This document shows positions 5,558 through 12,848 of a stretch of 18,097 nucleotides of DNA, piece after piece. The position numbers and the translations under genes were made by a program. The first letter of the stretch is position 1; each line of letters starts with the position of its first letter. The notes below the pieces were generated by a model that saw only the letters and a program-made list of their open reading frames with translations, did not search any database and was not told where the DNA came from. This stretch comes from CBDUEV01 sp965366365 (GTDB taxonomy: Bacteria; Actinomycetota; Acidimicrobiia; Spongiisociales; JAENVV01), in NCBI GenBank assembly GCA_965366365.1, contig CBDUEV010000056.1:1-18097 (forward strand). The letters are read 5' to 3'.

Positions 5558-6501
5558 GAGCTTCTATCGAGTTCGCCGAAAGGCAGATCAAGGCCGGGAC
5601 GCGCGATTACGTCGAGATTCCTGTGGCAAAACTCCCCACCGGAACGTGGGTCTCCATGCCGGTCACCATCATGCACGGCGCCAAAGACGGCCCGCGCGTC
5701 TGGTTGAGCGCCGCCATCCATGGCGACGAGATCAACGGAGTCGAGATCATCAACCGGATCCTCGACGATCTGGACCCGACCAAGCTGAAAGGCACGATCG
5801 TGGCGGTCCCGGTCGTGAACGTGTTCGGCTTCATCAGCCAGTCCCGGTACCTCCCGGACGGCCGCGACCTGAATCGATCCTTTCCCGGAAGGGAACAGGG
5901 CTCGCTGGCCGCCCGCCTGGCTTGGTTGTTCATGAACAAGATCGTCGACGGCTGCTCCCTCGGAGTCGATTTCCACACGGCGACAGCCCACCGGACCAAC
6001 GTGGCGCAGATCCGAGCCGATCTGGAGGATCCCGAAACCTTGCGGCTTGCGCGCGCCTTCGCCGCCCCGGCCACGGTCGGCGCCAAGACCCGAGGGGGTT
6101 CCCTGCGGGCGAAGGCGGGCAGGCGGATGCCGGTGCTGTTGTTCGAGGGCGGAGAAGCGCAGCGGTACGAAGAGAAGATCATCACGGCGGGAGTGTCAGG
6201 AACCATGAGAGTGCTGGGAGAGGTGGGCATGGTGCCGAAGGCCAAAGGTCGTCGCCCACCGACGTTCCAGTCGAGCTCGACGACATGGGTTCGCGCCCGC
6301 CGCACGGGGATCCTCCGCGCCAGGGTCGGGCCAGGATCGCGCATCACTCGCGGACAGTGGCTGGGAACGATCTCGGATGTCTCGGGCACCCTCCTGGGAA
6401 GTGTCCGGGCGCCTTACAACGGGATGGTGATCGGCATGACACTCAACCCCATCGCCACCCAGGGCGATGCTCTCTTCAACGTCGCCCGAGAGGGCGGCTA
6501 G
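5545..6501 (+). CDS. succinylglutamate desuccinylase/aspartoacylase-family zinc deacylase
   Basis: A 318-residue M14-like zinc carboxypeptidase-fold enzyme of the AstE/AspA group. Zinc ligands are His59 and Glu62 in HGDE (59-62) and His144 in DFHT (142-145). The substrate loop DLNRSFPG is at 108-115. The general base is probably Glu201 or Glu204 in FEGGE. The C-terminal 90 residues form the barrel-sandwich domain seen in this family (RARVGPGSRITRGQWLGTI). In a RimK operon it probably cleaves acyl-glutamate or peptide-glutamate bonds, opposing or trimming RimK products; that role is inferred from context. The ATG at 5545 follows AAGGAGAGG and overlaps rimK by 13 bp. A second ATG at 5554 would give an ATGA overlap. 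Confidence 0.88.
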   Translation: MATMRASIEFAERQIKAGTRDYVEIPVAKLPTGTWVSMPVTIMHGAKDGPRVWLSAAIHGDEINGVEIINRILDDLDPTKLKGTIVAVPVVNVFGFISQSRYLPDGRDLNRSFPGREQGSLAARLAWLFMNKIVDGCSLGVDFHTATAHRTNVAQIRADLEDPETLRLARAFAAPATVGAKTRGGSLRAKAGRRMPVLLFEGGEAQRYEEKIITAGVSGTMRVLGEVGMVPKAKGRRPPTFQSSSTTWVRARRTGILRARVGPGSRITRGQWLGTISDVSGTLLGSVRAPYNGMVIGMTLNPIATQGDALFNVAREGG

Positions 6502-6570
6502 CTCCAGCCCGACCCCGGGAGGTGGACGTATCGATCCACTCCACCACGATGGTTCGACCGGGCGGCGTAG

Positions 6571-6576
6571 TACCGT
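6571..6576 (+). promoter_or_regulatory. -10 box of the TrpF-like gene (leaderless)
   Basis: TACCGT at 6571-6576 fits TA-N3-T and ends 8 nt before the ATG at 6585. The predicted transcript would begin at or next to the ATG. There is no Shine-Dalgarno sequence upstream of this ATG, which supports a leaderless start. The remaining part of 6502-6570 shows no other clear element. Confidence 0.42.
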
Positions 6577-6584
6577 GCGCGGCC

Positions 6585-7268
6585 ATGAGCGATGTTCGGG
6601 TGCAGATCTATACGATGCAGTCGGTCGAAGAGGCTGTTGCCGTGGCGGCGCTGGGTGTGGACCACGTGGGTGTGACACCGTCCGACCGGGGCCTGCCCGG
6701 CGAGATCGGCCATCGATTGGCGGCGGAGATCTGCCGGGCTGTGGTGGGGAAGGCCACCTCCGTGGCGCTCAGTATCGAGACGGATCTCGCCGACATCGAG
6801 GCGATGGTTCGGGTGGTGCGGCCAGACGTGCTGCACCTCTGCGGGCTGCCGGGCGAGGTCGGCCCCGCCGCGTTGGCCGAGTTGCGTCGCCGGCTCCCTG
6901 GCACCGCCATCATGCAGGCTGTGGCGGTCACCGGTCCCGAAGCGATCGACATGGCGTGCTCCTACGAACCGGTCGTCGATTATCTGATTCTCGACTCGGT
7001 CGCCCCCGGAATACCGGGTGTCGGCGCCGCCGGGACGGTGCACGACTGGGGCGTCAGCGCCGCCATCGTCGAGGCGGTCGACGTGCCGGTCATCCTGGCC
7101 GGCGGGTTGTCGCCAGACAATGTCGCCGCGGCGATCACGGCGGTCGGACCGTGGGCGGTGGATTCGTTGACCCACACCAACCGGCCTCTCGACCGGGGAG
7201 GATTCCGCAAGGACCTCGACATGGTGCATCGATTCGTCCGATCGGCTCGGAGCGAGAGGCTCGTATGA
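6585..7268 (+). CDS. TrpF-like (beta/alpha)8-barrel protein lacking the catalytic cysteine
   Basis: A 227-residue protein like phosphoribosylanthranilate isomerase. The barrel markers are GVDHVGVTPSDRG (24-36), VLHLCG (82-87), YLILDS (133-138) with Asp137 matching the TrpF general acid, and the phosphate-binding GGLSPDNV (173-180). VDSLTHTN (192-199) stands where TrpF has VDVSSGVE. The TrpF general base, the Cys of the N-terminal KICG motif, is missing: the strand reads VQIYT. It is therefore unlikely to be the tryptophan enzyme, and no trp gene is nearby. Its stop overlaps the PfkB kinase start (ATGA), so it probably works on the kinase's substrate or product. ATG 6585 was chosen for similarity and the -10 spacing; an ATG at 6549 is in frame. 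Confidence 0.8.
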   Translation: MSDVRVQIYTMQSVEEAVAVAALGVDHVGVTPSDRGLPGEIGHRLAAEICRAVVGKATSVALSIETDLADIEAMVRVVRPDVLHLCGLPGEVGPAALAELRRRLPGTAIMQAVAVTGPEAIDMACSYEPVVDYLILDSVAPGIPGVGAAGTVHDWGVSAAIVEAVDVPVILAGGLSPDNVAAAITAVGPWAVDSLTHTNRPLDRGGFRKDLDMVHRFVRSARSERLV

Positions 7269-8200
7269 GCGTCGTCGTGGTGGGTGACGCCAATGTCGAC
7301 TTGGAGGTGCGTCTCCCCTCGGCAGACCAGCCGACTCTCCTCGCCAACCCCACGCCACGCCTGTTCGGGGGCGGATCGGCGGCCAACACCGCGGCGGCCC
7401 TGGCGCGCCTCGGGGTACCGTGTCGGTTCGTCGGCACCGTCGGCGATGACGGCTTCGGACGGTTTGCCGTCGCCAGCCTGGCGGACGCCGGCGTCGATGT
7501 CACGGCGGTCGAGACCACGTCACACGGGCCGACCCTGACCGTGATCGTGGTGACGCCACATGACGGGGAGAGACTGATCTACGTGTGGCCCCCGTCGGGA
7601 GCGGCCCACGTCGCCCTGGGCGTGGAAGCCGCCACGTCTGCGATCACCGGAGCGGAGTGGCTGCACGTTTCGGGAATCTGCTTGCGCGTCTCCCCGTCGC
7701 GCCAGGCGGTGTTGGCCGCAATGGATCAGGCCAGGGCCAACCGTATCCCGGTGTCGCTGGATCTCAACCTGCGGTTGGAGAACTGGGGATGGCAGGACGG
7801 CTTCCGCGACGTGGTCGAGAAAGCCGTGGCCCGCGCCGACGTCGTCCTAGGGTCGGCGATCGATGAGATCGTGCCACTCACCGGCATCGACGACCCGATC
7901 GGGGCGGCCCGCAGCCTGACCGGAGGGAGGCGGATGGTGGTCGCCCGGCGGGGATCCGCCGGAGCGGTGGTCTGCTTTGGCGATGAGGTGGTTTCGGTTC
8001 CGGGGTTCGAGGTCGACGTCGTCGACACCGTCGGCGCCGGTGACGCCTTCAACTCCGGGTTCATCGCGGCGCGCCTCGACGGTCGCCCCGAGGCCGAGGC
8101 GGTGCGATGGGGGAACGCAGTGGCCGCTCTCACGCTCACACAGGCAGGGGCGCGCTCCTCTCCCGGAGTCGAGGCCGTCGAGGCCCTTCTGGCTGGGTGA
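7265..8200 (+). CDS. PfkB-family carbohydrate/nucleoside kinase
   Basis: A 311-residue ribokinase-fold sugar kinase. The N-terminal substrate-binding motif GGGSAANTAAALARLG is at 35-50. The C-terminal PfkB signature DTVGAGDAFNSGF is at 254-266, with Asp260 as catalytic base and the GAGD anion hole. DLNLRLENW (166-174) is the usual mid-domain element. The family phosphorylates ribose, fructose, adenosine, ketodeoxygluconate and similar compounds; the exact substrate is not readable from sequence. It overlaps the TrpF-like gene by 4 bp (ATGA), which implies translational coupling and a shared pathway. A phosphosugar isomerization linked to the TrpF-like barrel is a reasonable guess. Confidence 0.92.
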   Translation: MSVVVVGDANVDLEVRLPSADQPTLLANPTPRLFGGGSAANTAAALARLGVPCRFVGTVGDDGFGRFAVASLADAGVDVTAVETTSHGPTLTVIVVTPHDGERLIYVWPPSGAAHVALGVEAATSAITGAEWLHVSGICLRVSPSRQAVLAAMDQARANRIPVSLDLNLRLENWGWQDGFRDVVEKAVARADVVLGSAIDEIVPLTGIDDPIGAARSLTGGRRMVVARRGSAGAVVCFGDEVVSVPGFEVDVVDTVGAGDAFNSGFIAARLDGRPEAEAVRWGNAVAALTLTQAGARSSPGVEAVEALLAG

Positions 8201-8244
8201 TTGGCCGCGCACCCAAGGGCACGCTCGTGTGGCCCCTCGTCTCG

Positions 8245-8250
8245 TAGAGT
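8245..8250 (+). promoter_or_regulatory. -10 box of the luciferase-like gene
   Basis: TAGAGT at 8245-8250 fits TA-N3-T and predicts a start near 8257. The leader of about 29 nt carries AGGAG (8277-8281) before the ATG at 8286. Confidence 0.4.
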
Positions 8251-8285
8251 TGTGCATCCAAAGGCCGTTCACCCCCAGGAGCTCC

Positions 8286-9311
8286 ATGGAACTCGGAATC
8301 ACGACGTTCGCCGAAACGATCGAGGACCCGCGCACGGGTCAAACCGTGACACACGGGGACCGGATCAGGCAGGTTCTGGAGGAGGTCGAACTCGCCGAGC
8401 GCGTCGGCCTTGCCGTGTATGGGGTCGGTGAACACCATCGTCCCGATTTCGCGGTCTCCGCTCCCGCCGTCGTGCTGGCGGCCGCGGCGGCCCGGACCAC
8501 CAGGATCCGTCTCACCCCGGCGGTGACCATCCTGTCCTCGGACGATCCCGTCAGGGTCTTCCAACAGTTCGCCACGTTGGACCTCATTTCGTCGGGGCGG
8601 GCTGAGTTGTTGGTGGGCAGAGGTTCGTTCATCGAGTCCTTCCCGCTGTTCGGCTACTCACTGACCGACTACGAGGAGCTGTTCGCAGAGAAGCTGGATC
8701 TGCTTCTCGCCATCCGTGACAGTGAACACGTCACCTGGTCGGGCAGATTCAGGAGCCCGCTCGATGACCAAGCCATCTACCCCCGCCCGGAACAGGACCC
8801 GTTTCCGATCTGGGTTGGCGTGGGAGGTAACCCTGGCTCGATGGTGCGCGCCGGTCAACGGGGACTCCCTGTGGCGCTGGCGATCATCGGCGGAAGTCCC
8901 GACCGGTTCGCGGCGCTCGCCAACCTCCATCGGCGATCCCTCGTCGAAGCGGGATACGATCCAGCCGAGGTGCCGCTGGCCGTCCACGCCCACGGCTACA
9001 TCGCCGAGGACTCGAATCAGGCAGCCGACGAGTTCTATCCGTCGTATGCCAATGCCATGACCAAACTCGGCCAGGAACGAGGTTGGGGTGCGATGACCCG
9101 TCCCCAGTTCGAAGCGATGCGCGGTCCGGCAGGGTCGCTCGTACTGGGCGACCCGGCAGAGGTGGCCGCCAAGATCCTCCGTTGGGGCGACGTGCTCGGT
9201 ATTCGACGTTTCATGTTGCATGTGAGTGTCGGCACCTTGCCCCACGCCCAGGTGTTGCGGGCCATCGAACTCCTGGGCACCGAGGTGGCCCCACTCGTGG
9301 CGAAGGGCTGA
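8286..9311 (+). CDS. luciferase-like flavin-dependent monooxygenase (LLM class)
   Basis: A 341-residue protein of the bacterial luciferase-like superfamily, a TIM barrel using FMNH2 or F420. The start MELGITTFAE is typical. GEHHRPDF (48-55) is the family's active-site segment after the second strand, followed by IRLTPAVTILSSDDPVRVFQ and the LVGRGSFIESFPLFG stretch. PFPIWVGVGGNPGSMVRAG lies near the middle, and the C-terminal region SLVLGDPAEVAAKILRW is the usual final helix. Substrate and cofactor are unknown. ATG 8286 is well supported by AGGAG 4 nt upstream. It is 85 bp beyond the kinase gene and has its own promoter, so any functional link to that gene is uncertain. Confidence 0.9.
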   Translation: MELGITTFAETIEDPRTGQTVTHGDRIRQVLEEVELAERVGLAVYGVGEHHRPDFAVSAPAVVLAAAAARTTRIRLTPAVTILSSDDPVRVFQQFATLDLISSGRAELLVGRGSFIESFPLFGYSLTDYEELFAEKLDLLLAIRDSEHVTWSGRFRSPLDDQAIYPRPEQDPFPIWVGVGGNPGSMVRAGQRGLPVALAIIGGSPDRFAALANLHRRSLVEAGYDPAEVPLAVHAHGYIAEDSNQAADEFYPSYANAMTKLGQERGWGAMTRPQFEAMRGPAGSLVLGDPAEVAAKILRWGDVLGIRRFMLHVSVGTLPHAQVLRAIELLGTEVAPLVAKG

Positions 9312-9351
9312 GAGCCGCCGGCCGCCAGGCGTCAGAGGGGATCGCCCGGGT

Positions 9352-10410
9352 TCATCCTGAGGTCAAGGAGATGCTGTAGTCGCCGGTCCCGCTCGGCCAG
9401 TAATGCGAGACACGCGCCAGAAAGGCGCCGGGCTCGAGAGACACGTCGATCCGTGGATTGAGGCGGTCCCCGGAGTCGTCGTCGGTTGCGATGACCACTT
9501 CCGGTTGGTCGGCTCGGAGCAGTTCCATCACGACGTCAGAACTGCCCAGAGTCTCCACGATGTACCGGCCCGGGCGGTCGATCTCGAAACGGAACTCGTC
9601 CCGTTCTCCGTGAACACCGATCGAGGCCGCGGTCGGCTGACCGTCGAGGACCAACACATTCTGCGGCGCGATCGCTCCGGGATAGGTGAGCCGCATCCAA
9701 TCCTTGTCGGTTTCCGACAGATCTCGATTCCACCCGACCTCCCAATCCCCTTCCGTGAGGGTGTTGGGAATCGGATACAGCATGATGGATTCGGGATCGA
9801 ACGCGGAGTACTGCGTGACGTCTTCCTCGTACAGCTTGAACAGGTTGATGTCGACCTGCTCTCTGGTCCAGTTGTTCGGAGGACCGGTGTACGAGTCGTA
9901 GACGGCCTGTTTGTTCCAGGGGATGGCCACACCGGGGCTCGAATGCTCGTGGATGGCTCCCAGAGCGTGACCGAACTCGTGAAGAACCACTCGCCGGTAT
10001 TCATCGTCGGCTGTCTCGGGGTACAACCATCCGTAGTTCATGGTCGGCTCGGGAGGATCGATCGCCTTGGCGTCGACACCGATATAGGACCATGAGCCGG
10101 GATGCAGGAACGAGATCCGAATTTCGGCATCGTCGAAGTCGCCGAACTCGAAGCCGATATTGGCGTAGGGATTCCACTGGCGGGCATAATGCTCGACCTT
10201 CTGGTGCACTTCCGGCTCACCGTCGAGAAACGAGACGCGCAGTGTGCGTCCGGTGTCCCACCGCTTCACCCCGACGATCGCCAGGCGTGGCCGGGGCCGC
10301 TCGCCCCGGGTGCGAGGGGCAGTGAGGAGTTGCTGGCGTCTCGCCATGTCCCGCGGCAACACGCGGTCGACACAAAGCTTGGGGTTCCGTGGGTCATCCG
10401 ACGTCTGCAT
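9352..10410 (-). CDS. metzincin zinc metalloprotease with PPC-like C-terminal domain
   Basis: A 352-residue protein. The metzincin zinc site HExxHxxGxxH is complete at 144-154 (His144, Glu145, His148, Gly151, His154), followed by His156. The Met-turn SIMLY is at 208-212, as in matrixin or astacin-like proteases. Residues 268-349 (DEFRFEIDRPGRYIVETL ... DYSISL) form a beta-rich domain resembling the bacterial pre-peptidase C-terminal (PPC) module. No signal peptide is visible at the N-terminus, which is odd because PPC proteases are normally secreted. The single Cys13 near the N-terminus could act as a cysteine switch, but that is speculation. The gene starts 30 nt after the amidohydrolase and probably forms an operon with it. 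The ATG at 10410 follows GAGGGGAC. Confidence 0.87.
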   Translation of the reverse strand: MQTSDDPRNPKLCVDRVLPRDMARRQQLLTAPRTRGERPRPRLAIVGVKRWDTGRTLRVSFLDGEPEVHQKVEHYARQWNPYANIGFEFGDFDDAEIRISFLHPGSWSYIGVDAKAIDPPEPTMNYGWLYPETADDEYRRVVLHEFGHALGAIHEHSSPGVAIPWNKQAVYDSYTGPPNNWTREQVDINLFKLYEEDVTQYSAFDPESIMLYPIPNTLTEGDWEVGWNRDLSETDKDWMRLTYPGAIAPQNVLVLDGQPTAASIGVHGERDEFRFEIDRPGRYIVETLGSSDVVMELLRADQPEVVIATDDDSGDRLNPRIDVSLEPGAFLARVSHYWPSGTGDYSISLTSG

Positions 10411-10440
10411 TTCGTCCCCTCGTGGTTGATGTTCTGCTGT

Positions 10441-12063
10441 TCAGTACAAGGCCCGCAGGGATTCCGCGAAGCCGTCTGGAAGGTTCTGCTGCTCGGCGAC
10501 TCGCTTGAAGAATGCCGAGTCGTCGGCCACTGTCAGGGGGTCGAGAGGGACCGGCTCGGCGATCTCGGACATGGGCGCCGCGGCGGGAGCAGGCGCAGCC
10601 GCCACCGGCGAAACCCCGTCTGGGCCGGGAAAGGCGTGGCGCAGTGCCGAACCGGTGATCTCGTCCTGCTCCAATTCGAGAACCCACATTTCAGGGGCCC
10701 CGGGGGCGTGGAAGGCATCGATGGGTCCCGCGGGTGCCTCCAGGATGCGGGCGAGTTCGGGAACCCGGGACAGGCCGTCGGTCAGCATGTCTGTCGCCTG
10801 GCCGAGCGAGAGGCCTCCAACCACCTGGTCCGCCGTTTCCTGGGCGAAGTCGAACGCTCGGCGGCTACGCCCGACGTTGATCTCCTCCGTTGTCTCGCCG
10901 AGTTGCTCCATGAGCCGAGGCTGACCGTAGCGAGAGACCCCGTTGATGACGACGAGGGTGATCGAGGTCTCCCGAGCCTGAATCATTCGGTGGTAGGGAT
11001 CACCGGCGCGACCGGAGAGAACGACGAGATCCGCCCGCTTGCCCGCCTCGATGGATCCCACGGGCCATCCCAGGACCGAAGCGGCGTTGCGGGTCGCCAT
11101 GGCGACGATTTCCTCCTCGGTGAAGAGGCCGCCCTGAAGGTCGGATACCAGCTTGGCCACCTTGAGCTCACCGAGAAGATTCTTGCTACCCGATGGCGAC
11201 CAGTCGGGCCCCAGGGTGATGGTGACGCCGGCCGCGCGCGCCGCGGCCACGTTGGCCGTCCCGCCATAGAGCAGATAGTTACTGAACGGCGACCACACCA
11301 TGGCAGCGCCGCGCTCCCCGAGCACCTGAAAATCTTCAGGCTCGAGACCAGCGGCGTGGATGGCGGCCAAGGCTCCGGTGATGGCCCAGTCGCCATCGGG
11401 GAGGTTGAGGGCCAGGAAGTGTTTGCGGGCGGAGTCCCCGAGGCCCTCGGCCAAATGAAGAAGCATGGTGTCCGCTGAGTCCAAGCGCTCACGGAACCTG
11501 GCGGCGTCTCGAGCCGCGATGTCGGGGATCCGCGCATCGGCTTCCGGGAGTTCTCCTTCATCGGTATCTTCGACGTTTCGGACGATGCCCCGATGGAACT
11601 TCTTGATCCCGGCGTTGCTGAACAGGGTGATGCCCTGCGATGTGGTGGTGCCACCCATCACCGCCTTCGCCTCCACGTATCGGACCACGGCGGGCACGTA
11701 GCGCGGGTGCTTGCCCAACACGGTCATCGGAATCGTGATGAGACGTCGTTTGTCCGGGTGGCTGGACCAGAGACCGCGATGGGCGAACAGGCGTGGCACG
11801 TTCCACAGGGTGAGCACGTCATAGGCGAGGTGGTTGTGCAGGTCGATCAAGCCCGGGTAGATCGACCCACCGGTCCGGACAGTGACCGCGTCCTCGAACC
11901 CGTCGGGTGGCGGAGAACCCGTCTCCTGGACGGAGACGATCGTGCCCTTGTCGACGTAGATGGTGCCTCGCTCGAGGACCGTTCCGTCGGAGTCCATGGT
12001 GACGACCTTGCCCTCGAGGGCAAACGCCGGTCCGGTTTGTGGATCGATTGCCTGCTCGGCCAC
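10441..12063 (-). CDS. metal-dependent amidohydrolase (cytosine deaminase/atrazine hydrolase-type)
   Basis: A 540-residue amidohydrolase-superfamily enzyme. It has an N-terminal composite domain (FALEGKVVTMD, 14-24), then metal ligands His76 and His78 in DLHNH (74-78), His203 in LLHLAEG, His236 in IHAAGL and Asp287 in LGPDWSPSGS. ATRNAASVLGWP and GSIEAGKRADLVVLSG mark the end of the barrel and the return to the composite domain. About 140 further residues follow, including a Pro/Ala-rich linker (VAAAPAPAAAP) and a conserved-looking tail ending LPDGFAESLRALY. This is longer than the usual 430-460 residues. Substrate class is likely an amidine, guanidine or aminohydrolase substrate, but the exact compound is unknown. 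The GTG start at 12063 lies 1 nt after the stop of a short upstream ORF. Confidence 0.88.
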   Translation of the reverse strand: MAEQAIDPQTGPAFALEGKVVTMDSDGTVLERGTIYVDKGTIVSVQETGSPPPDGFEDAVTVRTGGSIYPGLIDLHNHLAYDVLTLWNVPRLFAHRGLWSSHPDKRRLITIPMTVLGKHPRYVPAVVRYVEAKAVMGGTTTSQGITLFSNAGIKKFHRGIVRNVEDTDEGELPEADARIPDIAARDAARFRERLDSADTMLLHLAEGLGDSARKHFLALNLPDGDWAITGALAAIHAAGLEPEDFQVLGERGAAMVWSPFSNYLLYGGTANVAAARAAGVTITLGPDWSPSGSKNLLGELKVAKLVSDLQGGLFTEEEIVAMATRNAASVLGWPVGSIEAGKRADLVVLSGRAGDPYHRMIQARETSITLVVINGVSRYGQPRLMEQLGETTEEINVGRSRRAFDFAQETADQVVGGLSLGQATDMLTDGLSRVPELARILEAPAGPIDAFHAPGAPEMWVLELEQDEITGSALRHAFPGPDGVSPVAAAPAPAAAPMSEIAEPVPLDPLTVADDSAFFKRVAEQQNLPDGFAESLRALY

Positions 12064-12064
12064 G

Positions 12065-12157
12065 TCAGGTCCCCACCGTCGAGTGTGTCATTCGGCCGTG
12101 GCCGACCCAGCGCCCGTCCGGGCCTCTGGTGGCTTCGTGCTGGTCATGGTCGAGCAT
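12065..12157 (-). CDS. 30-codon leader ORF before the amidohydrolase
   Basis: The ORF starts at ATG 12157 with a strong ribosome site (GGGGGGAAG, 1 nt before the ATG region). It ends with TGA at 12065-12067, 1 nt before the GTG of the amidohydrolase, in a different frame. The peptide begins MLDHDQHEATRGPDG and contains four His and several Asp/Glu. The arrangement would support translational coupling or a leader-peptide control. The frame could also be open by chance, because high-GC DNA has long open frames. No homologue is known to me. Confidence 0.4.
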   Translation of the reverse strand: MLDHDQHEATRGPDGRWVGHGRMTHSTVGT

Positions 12158-12182
12158 GCTTCCCCCCGATCTCAACCACCTG

Positions 12183-12211
12183 AGCCTACGCGACGGGTGG
12201 CCGACGTGACA
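12183..12211 (-). promoter_or_regulatory. promoter of the leader ORF/amidohydrolase
   Basis: On the minus strand a TAGGCT -10 box (12188 to 12183) is preceded, 17 bp upstream, by TGTCAC (12211 to 12206), which could serve as a -35 box. The transcript would start near 12176, giving a leader of about 113 nt that includes the 30-codon ORF. The remaining part of 12064-12221 shows nothing else. Confidence 0.42.
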
Positions 12212-12221
12212 GGGGCCGCGT

Positions 12222-12707
12222 TCAGGGCTCGGTCCGGAAGGTCTCCACGAGCGGGCCGGTCCTGAACGGGATGTGCTCCGCCAGAGCGATGGCAGTGGTG
12301 GTGCGACTGATTTCGGGGGCGGCGAGCACCTCTTCGAGAACGGCGAACAGGTGCTCGTTGGTCTTGGCCACCACCCGAATCAGCAGATCCCCCTGACCGG
12401 CGATGGTGTGGACCTCGAGCACCTCCGGGATGGATTCCAGGCGTTTGAGCACACCCTCGGACCGTCCCTGGGTGACTTCGAGTGTCGTGAAAGCCATCAC
12501 CCCGTAGCCGAGTCGTTCGAGGTCCAGTTCGGGTCCGAACCCGCGGATCACCCCGTTCCGTCGAAGCTTCTCCAGCCGGGCGTTGGCGGTTCCCCGCGCC
12601 ACTCCCAGCCGGCGCGCCAGCTCCATCACGCCAAGTCGCGGCTCCCGCTGCAACTCCAGGAGGAGGCGAGCGTCGAGGTCGTCGATGGGAGTGTCGTCGT
12701 GTGGCAT
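12222..12707 (-). CDS. Lrp/AsnC-family transcriptional regulator
   Basis: A 161-residue regulator. The N-terminal helix-turn-helix is at about 12-50: LDARLLLELQREPRL, then MELARRLGVARGTANARLEKL. The C-terminal RAM ligand-binding domain covers about 68-146, with the characteristic turn GQGDLLI (104-110). Lrp/AsnC proteins sense amino acids and bind as octamers or dimers to divergent promoters. It is divergent from homogentisate dioxygenase with 141 bp between, the classic position for a regulator of the tyrosine/phenylalanine pathway. A ligand of tyrosine, phenylalanine or homogentisate is inferred from context only. The ATG at 12707 fits the usual family N-terminus; the ribosome site is weak. 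Confidence 0.9.
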   Translation of the reverse strand: MPHDDTPIDDLDARLLLELQREPRLGVMELARRLGVARGTANARLEKLRRNGVIRGFGPELDLERLGYGVMAFTTLEVTQGRSEGVLKRLESIPEVLEVHTIAGQGDLLIRVVAKTNEHLFAVLEEVLAAPEISRTTTAIALAEHIPFRTGPLVETFRTEP

Positions 12708-12747
12708 GAGTGGATCTCTCGTCGGTCGAGCAGTGGACGAATCGTAC

Positions 12748-12760
12748 AGCCCATCGGGCT
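12748..12760. promoter_or_regulatory. inverted repeat in the lrp-hmgA divergent region
   Basis: AGCCC (12748-12752) and GGGCT (12756-12760) are perfect arms around ATC. The site lies about 50 bp upstream of the hmgA -10 box and 41 bp before the regulator start. It is a possible binding site for the Lrp/AsnC protein. Short repeats of this kind are common by chance in high-GC DNA. Confidence 0.25.
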
Positions 12761-12808
12761 TCCGGTTCCTCGAACGTGAACGACCACACCGCATGGCTCG
12801 CGATTCGG

Positions 12809-12814
12809 TAGGGT
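12809..12814 (+). promoter_or_regulatory. -10 box of hmgA
   Basis: TAGGGT at 12809-12814 fits TA-N3-T and predicts a start near 12821, about 28 nt before the ATG at 12849. The leader contains GAGG 8-12 nt before the ATG. No clear -35 box, as expected for an activator-dependent promoter. Confidence 0.45.
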
Positions 12815-12848
12815 GCCGCACAGGAGATGTCGGCGCGAGGTTGGTGAG

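Noticed and set aside
5280..6584. Upstream part of the open frame that ends in the TrpF-like gene
   Set aside because: It overlaps rimK and the zinc deacylase in another frame. Family similarity begins at the ATG at 6585.
10102..11478. 458-codon plus-strand open frame
   Set aside because: It is antisense to the well-supported protease and amidohydrolase genes, with low-complexity, Arg/Gly-rich translation and no motifs.
12748..12780. Second SOS-like box near GTTCCTCGAAC upstream of hmgA
   Set aside because: The half-sites GTTC and GAAC are in reverse order with a 3-bp spacer, unlike the GAAC-N4-GTTC LexA box.
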